In this document: one piece after another, positions 26,439 through 35,573 of the stretch
How the letters are laid out: each line of letters opens with the position of its first letter
Numbering within the stretch: position 1 is the stretch's first letter
Origin: Simonsiella muelleri ATCC 29453
Lineage (GTDB): Bacteria; Pseudomonadota; Gammaproteobacteria; Burkholderiales; Neisseriaceae
NCBI RefSeq assembly: GCF_002951835.1
Contig: NZ_CP019448.1
Coordinates: forward strand, 434,001-498,000
Length of the DNA stretch: 64,000 nucleotides
Direction of reading: 5' to 3'
Notes under the pieces: generated by a model
The model's database searches: none
Told to the model about the DNA's origin: nothing
What the model saw: only the letters and a program-made list of their open reading frames with translations
Position numbers and translations under genes: made by a program

Positions 26439-27839
26439 TTATTTTAATAATTTTGTGAAGAATTTTGTACGTGAAATTAAAAGTTTATCTAATAAATACA
26501 CAAATAAAATTGCCATCGCTGCGGTCGGAAAAATCAACGCAACCACACACAAAATGATCGCTGCTGCTCGCCAATTTGCCACTTCACGCCCTTGTGCTGG
26601 CGGACACAAACCCGAAGCACGTGGGCGGCGTTTCCACCACATCACATAACCACTGACCCCCATTAAAATGACCGCCAAACAAAACACGACATTCAGTGCA
26701 ATTGACCACCAACCCATTGTTCCCATATGAAAAGCGATGCTTACCACCATAAACTTGCCAAACCAGTTGTAATCTTTAAAGTTAATATCTGCCAAAATTT
26801 TGCCTGAATAACGGTCTATGTGCATGGTTCGGTCGGCTGTGGGGTTGGGGCTGTCATAACTCATTGAATCTTGGTTAATTGTCCATACACCTTTTTCGCC
26901 TTTGGGGAAATAGATTTGGTAGCGTCCGTTGGTGGCGAAACCTTGTTCCCGAGCGAATCTGTCTACGGTGTCAAACGTCATGGGTTCGTTTGGATTAATG
27001 CCGTTTTCGCCCAAAGTGCTGCCTGAAATGGGCATTGGGGTTAATTCCAAAATCCATGGAATTTCTTTGGTTTTTCCGTCATTTAAATCACCGTGTAACA
27101 ACGTAGATTCAGGGTTGGGCGCAACGCCCCATTTTCCCGCAGGAAATTGCGACCACGCTTGTACCATTTTGCCCCCCCAAATGCCAGCCCATGCCATACC
27201 AGATAAGCAAAATAACAATAATATCAGTGAAATATATGTTCCTAATGCGCCGTGTACACCACGCCAGCCAGAGCGTCCTGCACCCAATTTACCAGTAGAG
27301 AACATTTGACTGATATGGCGTTGGCGTGCGCACCACCACAAATACCAGCCCGTCAAAATCATCAATACGGTTAAAGATGCCGTCGTTTCAAGCAAATAGT
27401 CACCGAATTTTCCCATCAGTAAATCGCCATGTAATTCGTCCATCAAGTGATACAAATTTTGATTGCGTTCAAAGGTTTGTACCACTTGAGCGGTGTAGGG
27501 GTTTACTGCAACCATTGTGGCTTTGCCATCGCCATCGTTGACGCGAAAAACCGCAACAGTATCGGGTGATTGTGGCGAGATATATTGGATGACCGCGCCA
27601 TGTTCTTTGTCCACCGCATCAAGTGCTGCTTGAGCTTGCTGGGAAACGGGTTGAGTTTGGGCTTGTGGTATGACGTTAATGTATTGATTTTCTTTGCCAA
27701 TGGTCTTGGCAAGCAACAGCATCGCCAAGCCAGTGGCCGCCAGTAGCATCAAAAGTGGCGCAATCAAGATGCCTGCGTAAAAATGCCATCGCCAAATGGT
27801 AAAGTAGTGTTGATTGGAATTGGGTTGCGTGTTCTTCAT
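26439..27839 (-). CDS. PepSY-associated transmembrane (PiuB-like) protein
   Basis: A 466-residue inner-membrane protein. The first helix begins IWRWHFYAGILIAPLLMLLAATG, the classic PepSY_TM start. Helix pairs carry conserved His (HFYAG, YHLMDELHGDLLMGKFGDYLLETTA, GVHGALGTYISL). Two PepSY-like periplasmic segments lie between them. The C-terminus has GYVMWWKRRPRA then two further helices. Such proteins are linked with iron uptake and ferric reduction; this is family knowledge. The start at 27839 is preferred over a longer frame to 27872, though neither has a strong ribosome site. Confidence 0.85.
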   Translation of the reverse strand: MKNTQPNSNQHYFTIWRWHFYAGILIAPLLMLLAATGLAMLLLAKTIGKENQYINVIPQAQTQPVSQQAQAALDAVDKEHGAVIQYISPQSPDTVAVFRVNDGDGKATMVAVNPYTAQVVQTFERNQNLYHLMDELHGDLLMGKFGDYLLETTASLTVLMILTGWYLWWCARQRHISQMFSTGKLGAGRSGWRGVHGALGTYISLILLLFCLSGMAWAGIWGGKMVQAWSQFPAGKWGVAPNPESTLLHGDLNDGKTKEIPWILELTPMPISGSTLGENGINPNEPMTFDTVDRFAREQGFATNGRYQIYFPKGEKGVWTINQDSMSYDSPNPTADRTMHIDRYSGKILADINFKDYNWFGKFMVVSIAFHMGTMGWWSIALNVVFCLAVILMGVSGYVMWWKRRPRASGLCPPAQGREVANWRAAAIILCVVALIFPTAAMAILFVYLLDKLLISRTKFFTKLLK

Positions 27840-27921
27840 GGTGTTATCGTATATCAAGTCTAAAAGCGTCATTCTAAGGGAATTTGGCTGTATTTTCTAT
27901 GATTATAGTCGTTTAAAATTA

Positions 27922-27960
27922 AGAACTTATGTTTATAAGGCTGATAACTTGATTTTATTG
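27922..27960 (+). repeat. Dispersed 39-bp repeat, family B, copy 1
   Basis: It starts AGAACTTATGTTTATAAGG and ends TAACTTGATTTTATTG. Related copies occur at 44268-44306 (same strand) and 49233-49271 (opposite strand), agreeing at most positions. It lies in the gap between two genes. Confidence 0.65.
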
Positions 27961-28113
27961 ATAATTTTTGCAAATTTTATTTTAAACGACTGTATTTTTC
28001 AGGCTGTCTGAAACGTGTTGGCATCATACCAAATTCATTGGTAAAAATATGAAAATAGTGTTTGGGGCGATTGATTTGATTTAGAATAGGGCGATTATTT
28101 GATTAGGAAAATC

Positions 28114-28536
28114 ATGATGTCTGATTGTGTATTGTGTGCCGAATTTGGCGAAGAAGTTTTATTTAAAACAAATCATTGGCGAATTATTGTAGTTCATGAT
28201 GATGTCAAAGCTCCTGCATTTTGTCGCGTGATTTGGCACAATCATGTGGCGGAAATGACCGATTTGTCGCCCGATGAACGCACCGAATTCATGAATGCAG
28301 TGTACGCAGTGGAAACCGCAATGCGTGAAGTGTTGCAGCCTGCTAAAATCAATTTGGCGAGTTTGGGGAATGTTGTACCGCATTTACATTGGCATATTAT
28401 TGCGCGTTTTACGGAAGATGCGTGTTTTCCTGCGCCAATTTGGGCAAATGCGGTACGCGAATCGGCTTTAAGGCTGCCTGAAAATTGGGTGCAACAAGTG
28501 CAACAAAAATTGATTTCGTATTTTCAGGCTGCCTGA
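28114..28536 (+). CDS. HIT-family nucleotide-binding protein
   Basis: A 140-residue histidine-triad protein. The catalytic triad PHLHWHIIARF (H-x-H-x-H) is near residue 90. The N-terminal CVLCAEFGEEVLFKTNHWRIIVVHDD is typical of HIT hydrolases, which act on nucleoside phosphoramidates or dinucleoside polyphosphates. ATG 28114 is preceded by TAGGAAA with good spacing. Two uptake sequences lie at the 3' end, and one encodes the final residues. Confidence 0.88.
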   Translation: MMSDCVLCAEFGEEVLFKTNHWRIIVVHDDVKAPAFCRVIWHNHVAEMTDLSPDERTEFMNAVYAVETAMREVLQPAKINLASLGNVVPHLHWHIIARFTEDACFPAPIWANAVRESALRLPENWVQQVQQKLISYFQAA

Positions 28537-28572
28537 AAAATATTATTTAATTTTATCAAAGGAATATGATTA

Positions 28573-29799
28573 ATGAATTCTTTTTTATCACGCCGCCGTT
28601 TGTTGCAAGGCGCATTGGTGGCGACTGGAAGTGGTATTTTGACTGCGTGTGGTGGCAGCAACTCATCAGTTCAAAATCAAAAAAACTCCAATAAACCTAA
28701 TACAGAAAGCCGTCCTACCGTGAATTCAACCGTGAATCGTCCTCAAACTCAACCAGTGGTACGCCATGTGCAAGCCAGTAGTCAAAATACCATGCGTTTG
28801 TTTGCGTCATCGGGTTTTGCGGAAGATGCTAACCGTATTCAAACAGGTTTGGATAGACTGTTTGCGGCGGGTTTTGCGATTACCAATCATAATGCTGCGT
28901 ATCGGCGTTATCAGCGATTTGCAGGCAGCGATGCCGAACGAATTAACGATTTTCAAGATGTGGCAACGGGGCGCGTTCCTACGCCTAAGGTGTTGATGGG
29001 GGTGCGTGGTGGTTATGGTGCGGCGCGAATTTTGGCGAATGTAGATTGGGCGAGTTTGGGTGCGCGTATGCGTGAGGCACAAACTTTATTGTTTGGATTC
29101 AGTGATGTAACCGCAATTCAAATGGCTTTGTTGGCGCAAGGTGCCATGCCAAGTTTTGTGGGACCGATGTTGTACAGTGAATTTGGCAAACCGTCTCCCG
29201 ACAGTTACACTATGGACAATTTCACGCAAAATACCACAAATAATCAAAGCACTGTGTTTGTAACTGAATTTCAAAGCCGCAATGTGCGCAATGTTGATGG
29301 GATTTTGTGGGGAGGTAATTTGAGCGTATTGGCATCGTTGGTGGGAACGCCATTTATGCCTAGAATTCAAGGTGGTATTTTGTTTTTGGAAGATGTCGCT
29401 GAGCAGCCGTACCGCATTGAACGGATGTTGTACACTTTGCATTTAGCAGGTATTTTGAAACAGCAACAAGCGATTGTATTGGGTGATTTTCGCATGGGCA
29501 ATATTCGGGACACTTACGACAGCAGTTTTAATTTGGCGGCTGTGGCACAAAATATTTCACGCGCGGCGAATATTCCTGTTTATACGGGCTTTCCGTTTGG
29601 GCATGTTGCGCAGAAAACGACTTTTCCGTTGGGTGCAAAAGCAAGTTTGCGTGGTACGGGGGGCGGTTATTCCATCACGTTTAGCGGTTATCCGACTCTC
29701 AATCCAAACGCATTGAATTTGGCAGCATTAAAGCCGATGCAAGAATTTAATTTTATTGATAATTCTAATTTGAATTTCAATACCGACAGCGAATTTTAA
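28573..29799 (+). CDS. ldcA: LD-carboxypeptidase (peptidase family S66), exported
   Basis: A 408-residue enzyme that removes the terminal D-Ala from murein tetrapeptides during peptidoglycan recycling. The N-terminus SRRRLLQGALVATGSGILTAC looks like both a twin-arginine signal and a lipobox (LTAC), so it is probably a periplasmic lipoprotein. Family motifs are VRGGYGAARIL and GFSDVTAIQMAL (Ser nucleophile region), with FLEDVAEQPYRIERML and GFPFGHV holding the Glu and His. AAAGGAA precedes the start. A decayed uptake-sequence pair follows the gene. Confidence 0.88.
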   Translation: MNSFLSRRRLLQGALVATGSGILTACGGSNSSVQNQKNSNKPNTESRPTVNSTVNRPQTQPVVRHVQASSQNTMRLFASSGFAEDANRIQTGLDRLFAAGFAITNHNAAYRRYQRFAGSDAERINDFQDVATGRVPTPKVLMGVRGGYGAARILANVDWASLGARMREAQTLLFGFSDVTAIQMALLAQGAMPSFVGPMLYSEFGKPSPDSYTMDNFTQNTTNNQSTVFVTEFQSRNVRNVDGILWGGNLSVLASLVGTPFMPRIQGGILFLEDVAEQPYRIERMLYTLHLAGILKQQQAIVLGDFRMGNIRDTYDSSFNLAAVAQNISRAANIPVYTGFPFGHVAQKTTFPLGAKASLRGTGGGYSITFSGYPTLNPNALNLAALKPMQEFNFIDNSNLNFNTDSEF

Positions 29800-29801
29800 T
29801 G

Positions 29802-29872
29802 AAACAGGCAGCCTGAAAGACAATGCGTTTAGCGAATTAAATTGACCCAATCATTTTTCAGGCTGTCTAAAT
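29802..29872 (+). terminator. Uptake-sequence pair after ldcA
   Basis: AGGCAGCCTGAAAGA near 29806 and the imperfect TTTTTCAGGCTGTCT near 29854 can pair across a long loop. This is a weak terminator candidate between ldcA and the META lipoprotein. Confidence 0.35.
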
Positions 29873-29900
29873 TTAATGGGTTAATTTCAAAGGAAAAAAC

Positions 29901-30350
29901 ATGAAACACACATTGATTTTAGCGACTGCTTTTATTTTAGCGGCGTGTCAAACTGTGCCACCGACATCATCGTCAGCTGCATCAACATTGCCACAAACCG
30001 CCTCTGCCAGCGTTGCGGCACCATCGGTCAAACGCGTATGGCGATTGAGTCAATTGACAGGTTTTGCGCCTAATCAATTGCAAAATACATTGATGGATTG
30101 GACGACTTTACCGTCTGCTTACGCGGATATGGGTTGCAATAATATGCGTTTTCAAGCAGTTATTGATGGAAGAGGCAGCCTGAATGTTTCGGGCATCACT
30201 GCCACGCGTATGATGTGTCCTGATTCGATGAAATTGGAGAATACGTTTGCGACTGTATTACCGAAAATGACGGGATATCGTGTGGAAAGTATGGATACGT
30301 TGGTCTTGTTTAATCAATCTGGCGATGAAATGCGTTTTACCAGCAAATAA
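29901..30350 (+). CDS. META-domain (HslJ-like) lipoprotein
   Basis: A 149-residue protein with lipoprotein signal MKHTLILATAFILAAC (Cys16) and a Ser/Thr/Ala/Pro-rich linker. The C-terminal ~105 residues form a META domain: VWRLSQLTGF, MGCNNMRFQAVI, GITATRMMCPDSMKLENTFATVLPKMTGY and LVLFNQSGDEMRF. META/HslJ lipoproteins are linked to heat and novobiocin resistance in E. coli; the role here is unknown. AAAGGAAAAAAC precedes the start. Confidence 0.85.
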   Translation: MKHTLILATAFILAACQTVPPTSSSAASTLPQTASASVAAPSVKRVWRLSQLTGFAPNQLQNTLMDWTTLPSAYADMGCNNMRFQAVIDGRGSLNVSGITATRMMCPDSMKLENTFATVLPKMTGYRVESMDTLVLFNQSGDEMRFTSK

Positions 30351-30353
30351 ATG

Positions 30354-30402
30354 TTCAGGCAGCCTGAAACTTTTGTCTTGTTGTTTTGAGGCTGCCTGAA
30401 AT
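30354..30402. terminator. Bidirectional terminator from inverted uptake sequences
   Basis: TTCAGGCAGCCTGAAAC (30354-30370) faces GTTTTGAGGCTGCCTGAA between two convergent genes. It can serve both the META lipoprotein and the TPR protein. Confidence 0.65.
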
Positions 30403-30413
30403 CAAAATATAGG

Positions 30414-32222
30414 CTAGAATCTAATTTGATAATTTTTCAATGTTTTTTGTAAGATAAAGTCATTTTTATTTTGCAACCAACTTTCTTTCCAAATTTTTTT
30501 GGCTTGTTCGGTGTCGCCTAATTTCCAATACAATTCACCCAAATGTGCGGCGATTTCGGCATTAGTGGGTTCATTTTTGTAGGCGTATTCTAGATATATT
30601 TTGGCGGTTTCGTAATCACCTTTTTGGAAATACGCCCAACCCATGCTGTCGTTGATGGCGGCACTTTCAGGCTGCGCTTGATAGGCTTTGGTGATTAAAT
30701 CAAAACCTTCATTCATGGTTTCGGGTTGCGAAAGCAAGGTGTAACCGAGTGAATTTTGCGCGTGTGCATTGTCTGGATTTAATATCAAAAACGCGCGTAA
30801 ATCTTTAATCGCATCGTGTGGGCGGTGCATTTTATCGGAATACAAAATACCGCGTTGATAAATTAAATTGTTTAAACGTGCGGCATTACCTTGCTGTTGT
30901 GCTTTTTTGATTAACTGATTGATTTCATTTAATACAATAGCAGGTTTACGCACTTGCATCATGGCAGATAGATATATTTGTTCGCGTTGAACATTGTCAA
31001 AAAAATGCGTTTGTAAATTAGGGGTAAGTGAACGCTGATTGTTGTAAAGCGCGATGGTTTTTTCCCAATTATTTTGTGCGCTAGAGAGCGACATTTCCAA
31101 CACATTTTTAACAAATGCATAATCAGACGATTCAATTTTTTTCAACCAATTTGCGCTTTGTACCCAATTTTTTTCATTGAGAAAATTCAACATCATCATG
31201 GTGGCGGCACGTGATTTTTGTTCAGGTGTACCGATGTTATAGGCTTGTTCTAAATATTGTTTGACTTGGTTGTTGTCGCTATTTTTATTATGCTCAAACG
31301 ATTGAGCGGCGGCTAAAAAATACAAATTGGCCTGTGGTTTTTTGGTAAGCAGAGTTTGTAAACGGGTGCTGGCTTTTTTGTATTGTTTATTTTGAATCAA
31401 ATTTTCAATTTCCAATTCTTGCCAAGTTGGGGATAATTTCAGGCTGTCATTTTTATCAAAAAAATCGCTTAATGTATCGGGCTGTTCATGCACCACAAAC
31501 GACAGTGCCGAACGCGATGGCAAACTCAAATTTTCATCAATTTGACTCAATTTTTTTAACGCTGACAAAATGCGTGATTTTTCGCGATTACCAGTACTGA
31601 ACACCAAATCCAAAATATTGGCTTCCAGCATATTAGGGTAACGCATAACCAATTGATGTACTTGTTTATTACCAGTTCGGAGCATATCAGGATTGTGCAG
31701 ACTCACTTGTGCCAACAACAAGAAAATGCGCTTAATTTGTTCATTGGATGCTTCGTTCAAAATGGTGTTAAGTTGTCCAAAAGTGTGATTGACATCGCCT
31801 TGCCCCAACGCGCGCGCCCATGCAATACGGCGTTGTGCGGGGCTGGCGTTGGGTTCAATTTTTTGCCAGATTTGGAAAATTTGTTCTGATAAGAGAAAAT
31901 TGCCTGTACTGGTTGCCAATTCTATGGCGCGTTCTGCGACTTCGGGGTCTTGGGTGTTGGCTAAAATGCGCAGATAGGTATTTAAAGCCAGTGTGGTGTC
32001 TCCACGTTCGGCGGCAAGTTCTGCACCAAGTAGCGTGAATGTATTTTGTGCATCTTCAATGATTTGCTCGCGCATCACTCTTTGAGTTGCATCGGAAACA
32101 CGTTTGATTTCGGGTGATTGGAGTGTGGGATTATCGGACGAATTGGCGGCAAACAGGCAGCCTGAAAAAGTTAAAGTCAGCAAAGTAGCAATTTTGTGTG
32201 ATGAATGTTTCAATAATGGCAT
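30414..32222 (-). CDS. Exported tetratricopeptide-repeat protein
   Basis: About 602 residues. An N-terminal hydrophobic signal (ATLLTLTFSGCLFAANS) is followed by helical repeats throughout. Clear TPR units lie near the C-terminus (PDNAHAQNSLGYTLLS, SAAINDSMGWAYFQKGDYETAKIYLEYAY, NAEIAAHLGELYWKLGDTEQAKKIWKESW). Such proteins usually scaffold envelope complexes. The signal region reads FSGCL because an uptake sequence lies in frame there, so the Cys may or may not be a true lipidation site. Start 32222 is chosen for its GGATG spacing; 32231 is an alternative. Confidence 0.82.
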   Translation of the reverse strand: MPLLKHSSHKIATLLTLTFSGCLFAANSSDNPTLQSPEIKRVSDATQRVMREQIIEDAQNTFTLLGAELAAERGDTTLALNTYLRILANTQDPEVAERAIELATSTGNFLLSEQIFQIWQKIEPNASPAQRRIAWARALGQGDVNHTFGQLNTILNEASNEQIKRIFLLLAQVSLHNPDMLRTGNKQVHQLVMRYPNMLEANILDLVFSTGNREKSRILSALKKLSQIDENLSLPSRSALSFVVHEQPDTLSDFFDKNDSLKLSPTWQELEIENLIQNKQYKKASTRLQTLLTKKPQANLYFLAAAQSFEHNKNSDNNQVKQYLEQAYNIGTPEQKSRAATMMMLNFLNEKNWVQSANWLKKIESSDYAFVKNVLEMSLSSAQNNWEKTIALYNNQRSLTPNLQTHFFDNVQREQIYLSAMMQVRKPAIVLNEINQLIKKAQQQGNAARLNNLIYQRGILYSDKMHRPHDAIKDLRAFLILNPDNAHAQNSLGYTLLSQPETMNEGFDLITKAYQAQPESAAINDSMGWAYFQKGDYETAKIYLEYAYKNEPTNAEIAAHLGELYWKLGDTEQAKKIWKESWLQNKNDFILQKTLKNYQIRF

Positions 32223-32367
32223 GGTATTCATCCATGAAATAAAAAAATAAAGATGTGTGAATTTTATACCAAACTGGCGCATCACAAACAATTTCATGAA
32301 TGATTTTGAGAGTAAATTGAAGAAAAATTGATTTAAAGATTAGATAAAGAGATTTTCAGGCTGCCTG

Positions 32368-32466
32368 AAACCTTTGCAAAACTCCATATTATATTGGGTG
32401 CATTTCTTCGCGATGCGCTTTTCTAAGGCTTGAAATATTTCAATATTATCTCTGCGCATTCTCAAA
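32368..32466. repeat. IS-end/MITE fragment, family C, copy 1
   Basis: It begins AAACCTTTGCAAAACTCC directly at an uptake sequence and shares a core with the element at 33008-33147: ATTTCTTCG(C/T)GATG and AAATATTTCAATATTATCT. The right inverted end is missing, so this copy is truncated. A small open frame through it on the minus strand is not credited as a gene. Confidence 0.55.
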
Positions 32467-32541
32467 TAAAATTGACTTGAAGTAGCGGGCTTTGCACGCG
32501 CCATGTTTTTTTCAGGCAGCCTGAAACCATATTTTTTCAAA

Positions 32542-32937
32542 TTAAAATTTTGGCTTTTGCATTTTGCGCCACATACGCACATAACCAGACACCACTGGTG
32601 CAACCGCCAATACCAATTTAAACCACCATGATGCATACCAAGGTTTCACCAACATAACAACTTCTGATGTGGGCGTTGCGACCACGCCACGCACCGAAAA
32701 CCAGTCCAGTAAAGGCCACCAACAAGCTACCAATGCGCCAATTAACAAAGGATAAATTTTCTCAATTCGTCCAGCTTGCCACAGCACAAACGCTACAAAC
32801 GCCCATACCGCCGTAAATCCCGTAACCATCAATACATACGACCATTGCGCCCCTGTGAATCGTATCAATACATAAGTGATGACCACCCATAATACCGCCA
32901 AACACGCCATAATCACTTCTTCTGGTTTGTTCATCAT
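32542..32937 (-). CDS. Hypothetical inner-membrane protein
   Basis: A 131-residue protein with four hydrophobic segments (about 8-27, 31-52, 60-80 and 100-120) and basic ends (MWRKMQKPKF). No family is recognised. AAAGGCAATTTC precedes the double ATG. Family-C repeats lie on both sides. The gene is transcribed away from lysO. Confidence 0.6.
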   Translation of the reverse strand: MMNKPEEVIMACLAVLWVVITYVLIRFTGAQWSYVLMVTGFTAVWAFVAFVLWQAGRIEKIYPLLIGALVACWWPLLDWFSVRGVVATPTSEVVMLVKPWYASWWFKLVLAVAPVVSGYVRMWRKMQKPKF

Positions 32938-33007
32938 GATGAAATTGCCTTTCTTGAGTTTGAATGAGTTAAAATATTTTTACTATACCTGAAAATCGAT
33001 TAATCTG

Positions 33008-33147
33008 AAACCTTTGCAAAACCCTATCTTTGGTATATTTCTTCGTGATGTATTTCTTTGGTTTTTAAAAATATTTCAATATTATCTGTGTGTTATATGA
33101 TTCTATCGCTTTGAACTGTGCTTAAATCTGAGGTTGTGCAAAGGTTT
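33008..33147. repeat. MITE-like element, family C, copy 2 (140 bp)
   Basis: The ends are AAACCTTTGCAAAACC (33008-33023) and GGTTGTGCAAAGGTTT (33132-33147), a 16-bp inverted repeat with one mismatch. Flanks are TAATCTG on the left and TAATCTA on the right, a probable target duplication. It has no coding capacity, and looks like an internally deleted insertion sequence. It lies just upstream of the lysO promoter. The same end motif is found at 32368, 61410 and, weaker, about 59390. Confidence 0.75.
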
Positions 33148-33169
33148 TAATCTAATGGTCAATTGCCCC

Positions 33170-33175
33170 TATAAT
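33170..33175 (+). promoter_or_regulatory. -10 element candidate for lysO
   Basis: Perfect TATAAT located 31 bp before the preferred start codon at 33206. The -35 region (TTAATC, 17 bp upstream) is weak and lies at the very edge of the MITE. Confidence 0.4.
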
Positions 33176-33205
33176 ATTCAGTTTGTTTTCATCATGGAAT
33201 GTGAG

Positions 33206-34126
33206 ATGTTGGTTCATTTGCAAAGTGTGTTGGTAATTTTGTTGCCGTTGTTTGTCGGATTTGGGTTCAAATTGCCCCAATTTATGTTAAAAATATTAGA
33301 TAAATTATTGATGATTTTGGTGTATGTGATTTTATGTCTGATTGGCATGGGATTTGCCAAAACACCCAATTTAAGCAATGAATTAAGTAAGGTAGCAACG
33401 TATGCAATAGGGTTGTTTATTTGTTTGGCGGTGTGTAATTGTGTGGTGATGATTTGGTTTGACCGAATGTTTTTCAGGCAGCATCACCCATTTGAAGTTA
33501 ATCAAATTAAGCGGCAAAAAATCGGTGTAGCCGACAGTGTCAAACAATTGATGATTTTATTTGTGGGCATTTTGCTCGGGCGAATGCTGCCTGAACATCA
33601 TTTATCATCTGAAAAATTGAGTTTTTACGCGTTGATGTTGTTGATTTTTGTGGTGGGTTTGCAGATGCGCGGATATGGAATTGCGTTGCGACAAGTATTT
33701 TTGAATCGGCATGGTTTGTGGTTGAGCATGTGGTTTATGGTGTCGTGTGCGGTGGCGGGTTTGTTGTTTGCGCTGGTGTTGCCTGATGTGAGTTGGACGA
33801 AAGGTTTAGCATTATCATCGGGTTATGGTTGGTATTCGTTATCGGGGATTGTGATGACGCAAGCGTATGGTGCGACTTGGGGCAGTGTGGCATTACTTAA
33901 TGATTTATTGAGAGAATTTGCGGCGTTGGTGTTTATTCCAATTTTGATGCGGCGTTATCCGAGTACGGCGATTGGAATAGGTGGTGCGGCCAGTTTGGAT
34001 TTTATGTTGCCATTGATTCAAAAATCGGGTGGTTTGTTGGCGGTGCCTGTAGCGATTAGTTTTGGGTTTATTGTGAATGTGGTTGCGCCATTTTTGATGG
34101 TATTTTTCAGTGCATTTTCAAGTTGA
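33206..34126 (+). CDS. lysO: LysO-family amino acid exporter
   Basis: A 306-residue membrane protein with about eight helices, matching LysO/YbjE, which exports lysine and thialysine in E. coli. Family blocks are LSSGYGWYSLSGIVMTQAYG, LNDLLREFAALVFIPILMRR and GIGGAASLDFMLPLIQKSGG. ATG 33206 is preceded by GGAATGTGAG; ATG 33194 is an alternative. Substrate is by family only. Its promoter region borders the family-C MITE. Confidence 0.88.
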   Translation: MLVHLQSVLVILLPLFVGFGFKLPQFMLKILDKLLMILVYVILCLIGMGFAKTPNLSNELSKVATYAIGLFICLAVCNCVVMIWFDRMFFRQHHPFEVNQIKRQKIGVADSVKQLMILFVGILLGRMLPEHHLSSEKLSFYALMLLIFVVGLQMRGYGIALRQVFLNRHGLWLSMWFMVSCAVAGLLFALVLPDVSWTKGLALSSGYGWYSLSGIVMTQAYGATWGSVALLNDLLREFAALVFIPILMRRYPSTAIGIGGAASLDFMLPLIQKSGGLLAVPVAISFGFIVNVVAPFLMVFFSAFSS

Positions 34127-34265
34127 TGCACAAATTCAATCAAAATCGGCTAAAATAACGCACTTTTTTGAATTCATATTTTGAATAAAGTTGGTTTTCA
34201 GGCTGCCTGAAAACAATATGTGTATTGATTAAATAAAGTGTTAAATTAAATAACTAGGATAACTC

Positions 34266-35573
34266 ATGCAAACAATTAATATTGGTCTGTTGGGATTAGG
34301 TACGGTGGGCAGTGGTGTGGCTCAGGTATTACGTGATAATGGTGCGGAGATTGCTCGTCGTTTGGGGCGTGAAGTTCGTATTTCTGCGGTGTGTGATTCA
34401 CGTGCCGAACGTGCTGCACAATGGTGTCCGCAAGCAACTTTGGTTGCCAATCCCATGGAGTTGGTGCAGCGCGATGATGTGGATATTGTGGTGGAATTGT
34501 TTGGCGGTACGGGCGTGGCAAAAGACGTGGTACTCAAAGCGATTGAATCGGGCAAACACATTGTTACAGCAAATAAAAAATTATTGGCTGAATACGGTAA
34601 TGAGATTTTTGCGTTGGCAGGCAAACATAATGTGATGGTGCAATTTGAAGCATCGGTGGCAGGTGGTATTCCTGTGATTAAGGCGTTACGCGAAGGTTTG
34701 GCGGCGAACAAAATTCAATCCATTGCAGGCATTATTAACGGTACAAGCAATTTTATTTTGACAGAAATGCGTGAAAAAGGCAGTACATTCAAAGATGTAT
34801 TAGCTGAAGCGCAAAAATTGGGCTACGCCGAAGCCGACCCCACTTTTGATATTGAAGGACATGATGCAGGACACAAAATCACGATTATGTCTGCATTGGC
34901 GTTTGGTACACCCGTGAATTTTGGTGCGTGTTACTTGGAAGGCATCAGCCAATTAGACAGCCGCGACATTAAATATGCTGAAGAATTGGGCTATCGCATC
35001 AAATTGTTGGGCATCACGCGTAAAACCGAAAAAGGCATTGAATTGCGCGTTCACCCAACTTTGATTCCCGAATCATATTTATTAGCCAATGTGAATGGTG
35101 TGATGAATGCGGTGCGTGTGAATGCGGACATGGTAGGCGAGACCTTATATTATGGTGCTGGTGCAGGTTCTTTGCCGACAGCGAGTGCGGTGGTGGCGGA
35201 TTTGGTGGATATTTGTCGTCTGATTTCTGCTGATAGGGAGAATCGTGTGCCTTATTTGGCGTTCCAGCCGAGTGATGTGCAACAAGCCAATTTTGTTAGC
35301 ATGGATGAAATCAGCAGCAGTTATTATTTGCGTGTCCGTGCAGATGACCAAGCAGGCGTGTTAGGCACAATCGCCACGTTGTTAGCAAGAGAAGGCGTGT
35401 CGATTGAAGCTTTGATTCAAAAAGCGGTTTTGGACAACCATCAAGCGGAAATTGTGATTTTGACGCATCATACCATTGAGAAAAATGTCAAAAATGCCAT
35501 TGAAGCCATTGAATCGCAAGAATGTGTGCGAGAGCCAATTATTTTGATTCGTATGGAAAGTTTAAATGGTTGA
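34266..35573 (+). CDS. hom: Homoserine dehydrogenase
   Basis: A 435-residue monofunctional enzyme, reducing aspartate semialdehyde to homoserine for threonine and methionine. It has NAD(P)-binding GLLGLGTVGSGVAQVL, the substrate block FEASVAGGIPVIKALREGLAANKI with AGIINGTSNFILTEM, EADPTFDIEGHDAGHKI, and a C-terminal ACT domain (YYLRVRADDQAGVLGTIATLLAREGVSIEALIQ) for feedback control. Full length. Its end overlaps the next gene by 8 bases. Confidence 0.97.
   Translation: MQTINIGLLGLGTVGSGVAQVLRDNGAEIARRLGREVRISAVCDSRAERAAQWCPQATLVANPMELVQRDDVDIVVELFGGTGVAKDVVLKAIESGKHIVTANKKLLAEYGNEIFALAGKHNVMVQFEASVAGGIPVIKALREGLAANKIQSIAGIINGTSNFILTEMREKGSTFKDVLAEAQKLGYAEADPTFDIEGHDAGHKITIMSALAFGTPVNFGACYLEGISQLDSRDIKYAEELGYRIKLLGITRKTEKGIELRVHPTLIPESYLLANVNGVMNAVRVNADMVGETLYYGAGAGSLPTASAVVADLVDICRLISADRENRVPYLAFQPSDVQQANFVSMDEISSSYYLRVRADDQAGVLGTIATLLAREGVSIEALIQKAVLDNHQAEIVILTHHTIEKNVKNAIEAIESQECVREPIILIRMESLNG

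Noticed and set aside
32340..32636. 98-codon minus-strand frame through the family-C repeat
   Set aside because: It starts inside the neighbouring membrane protein gene and its peptide is made of repeat and uptake sequence; treated as repeat remnant.
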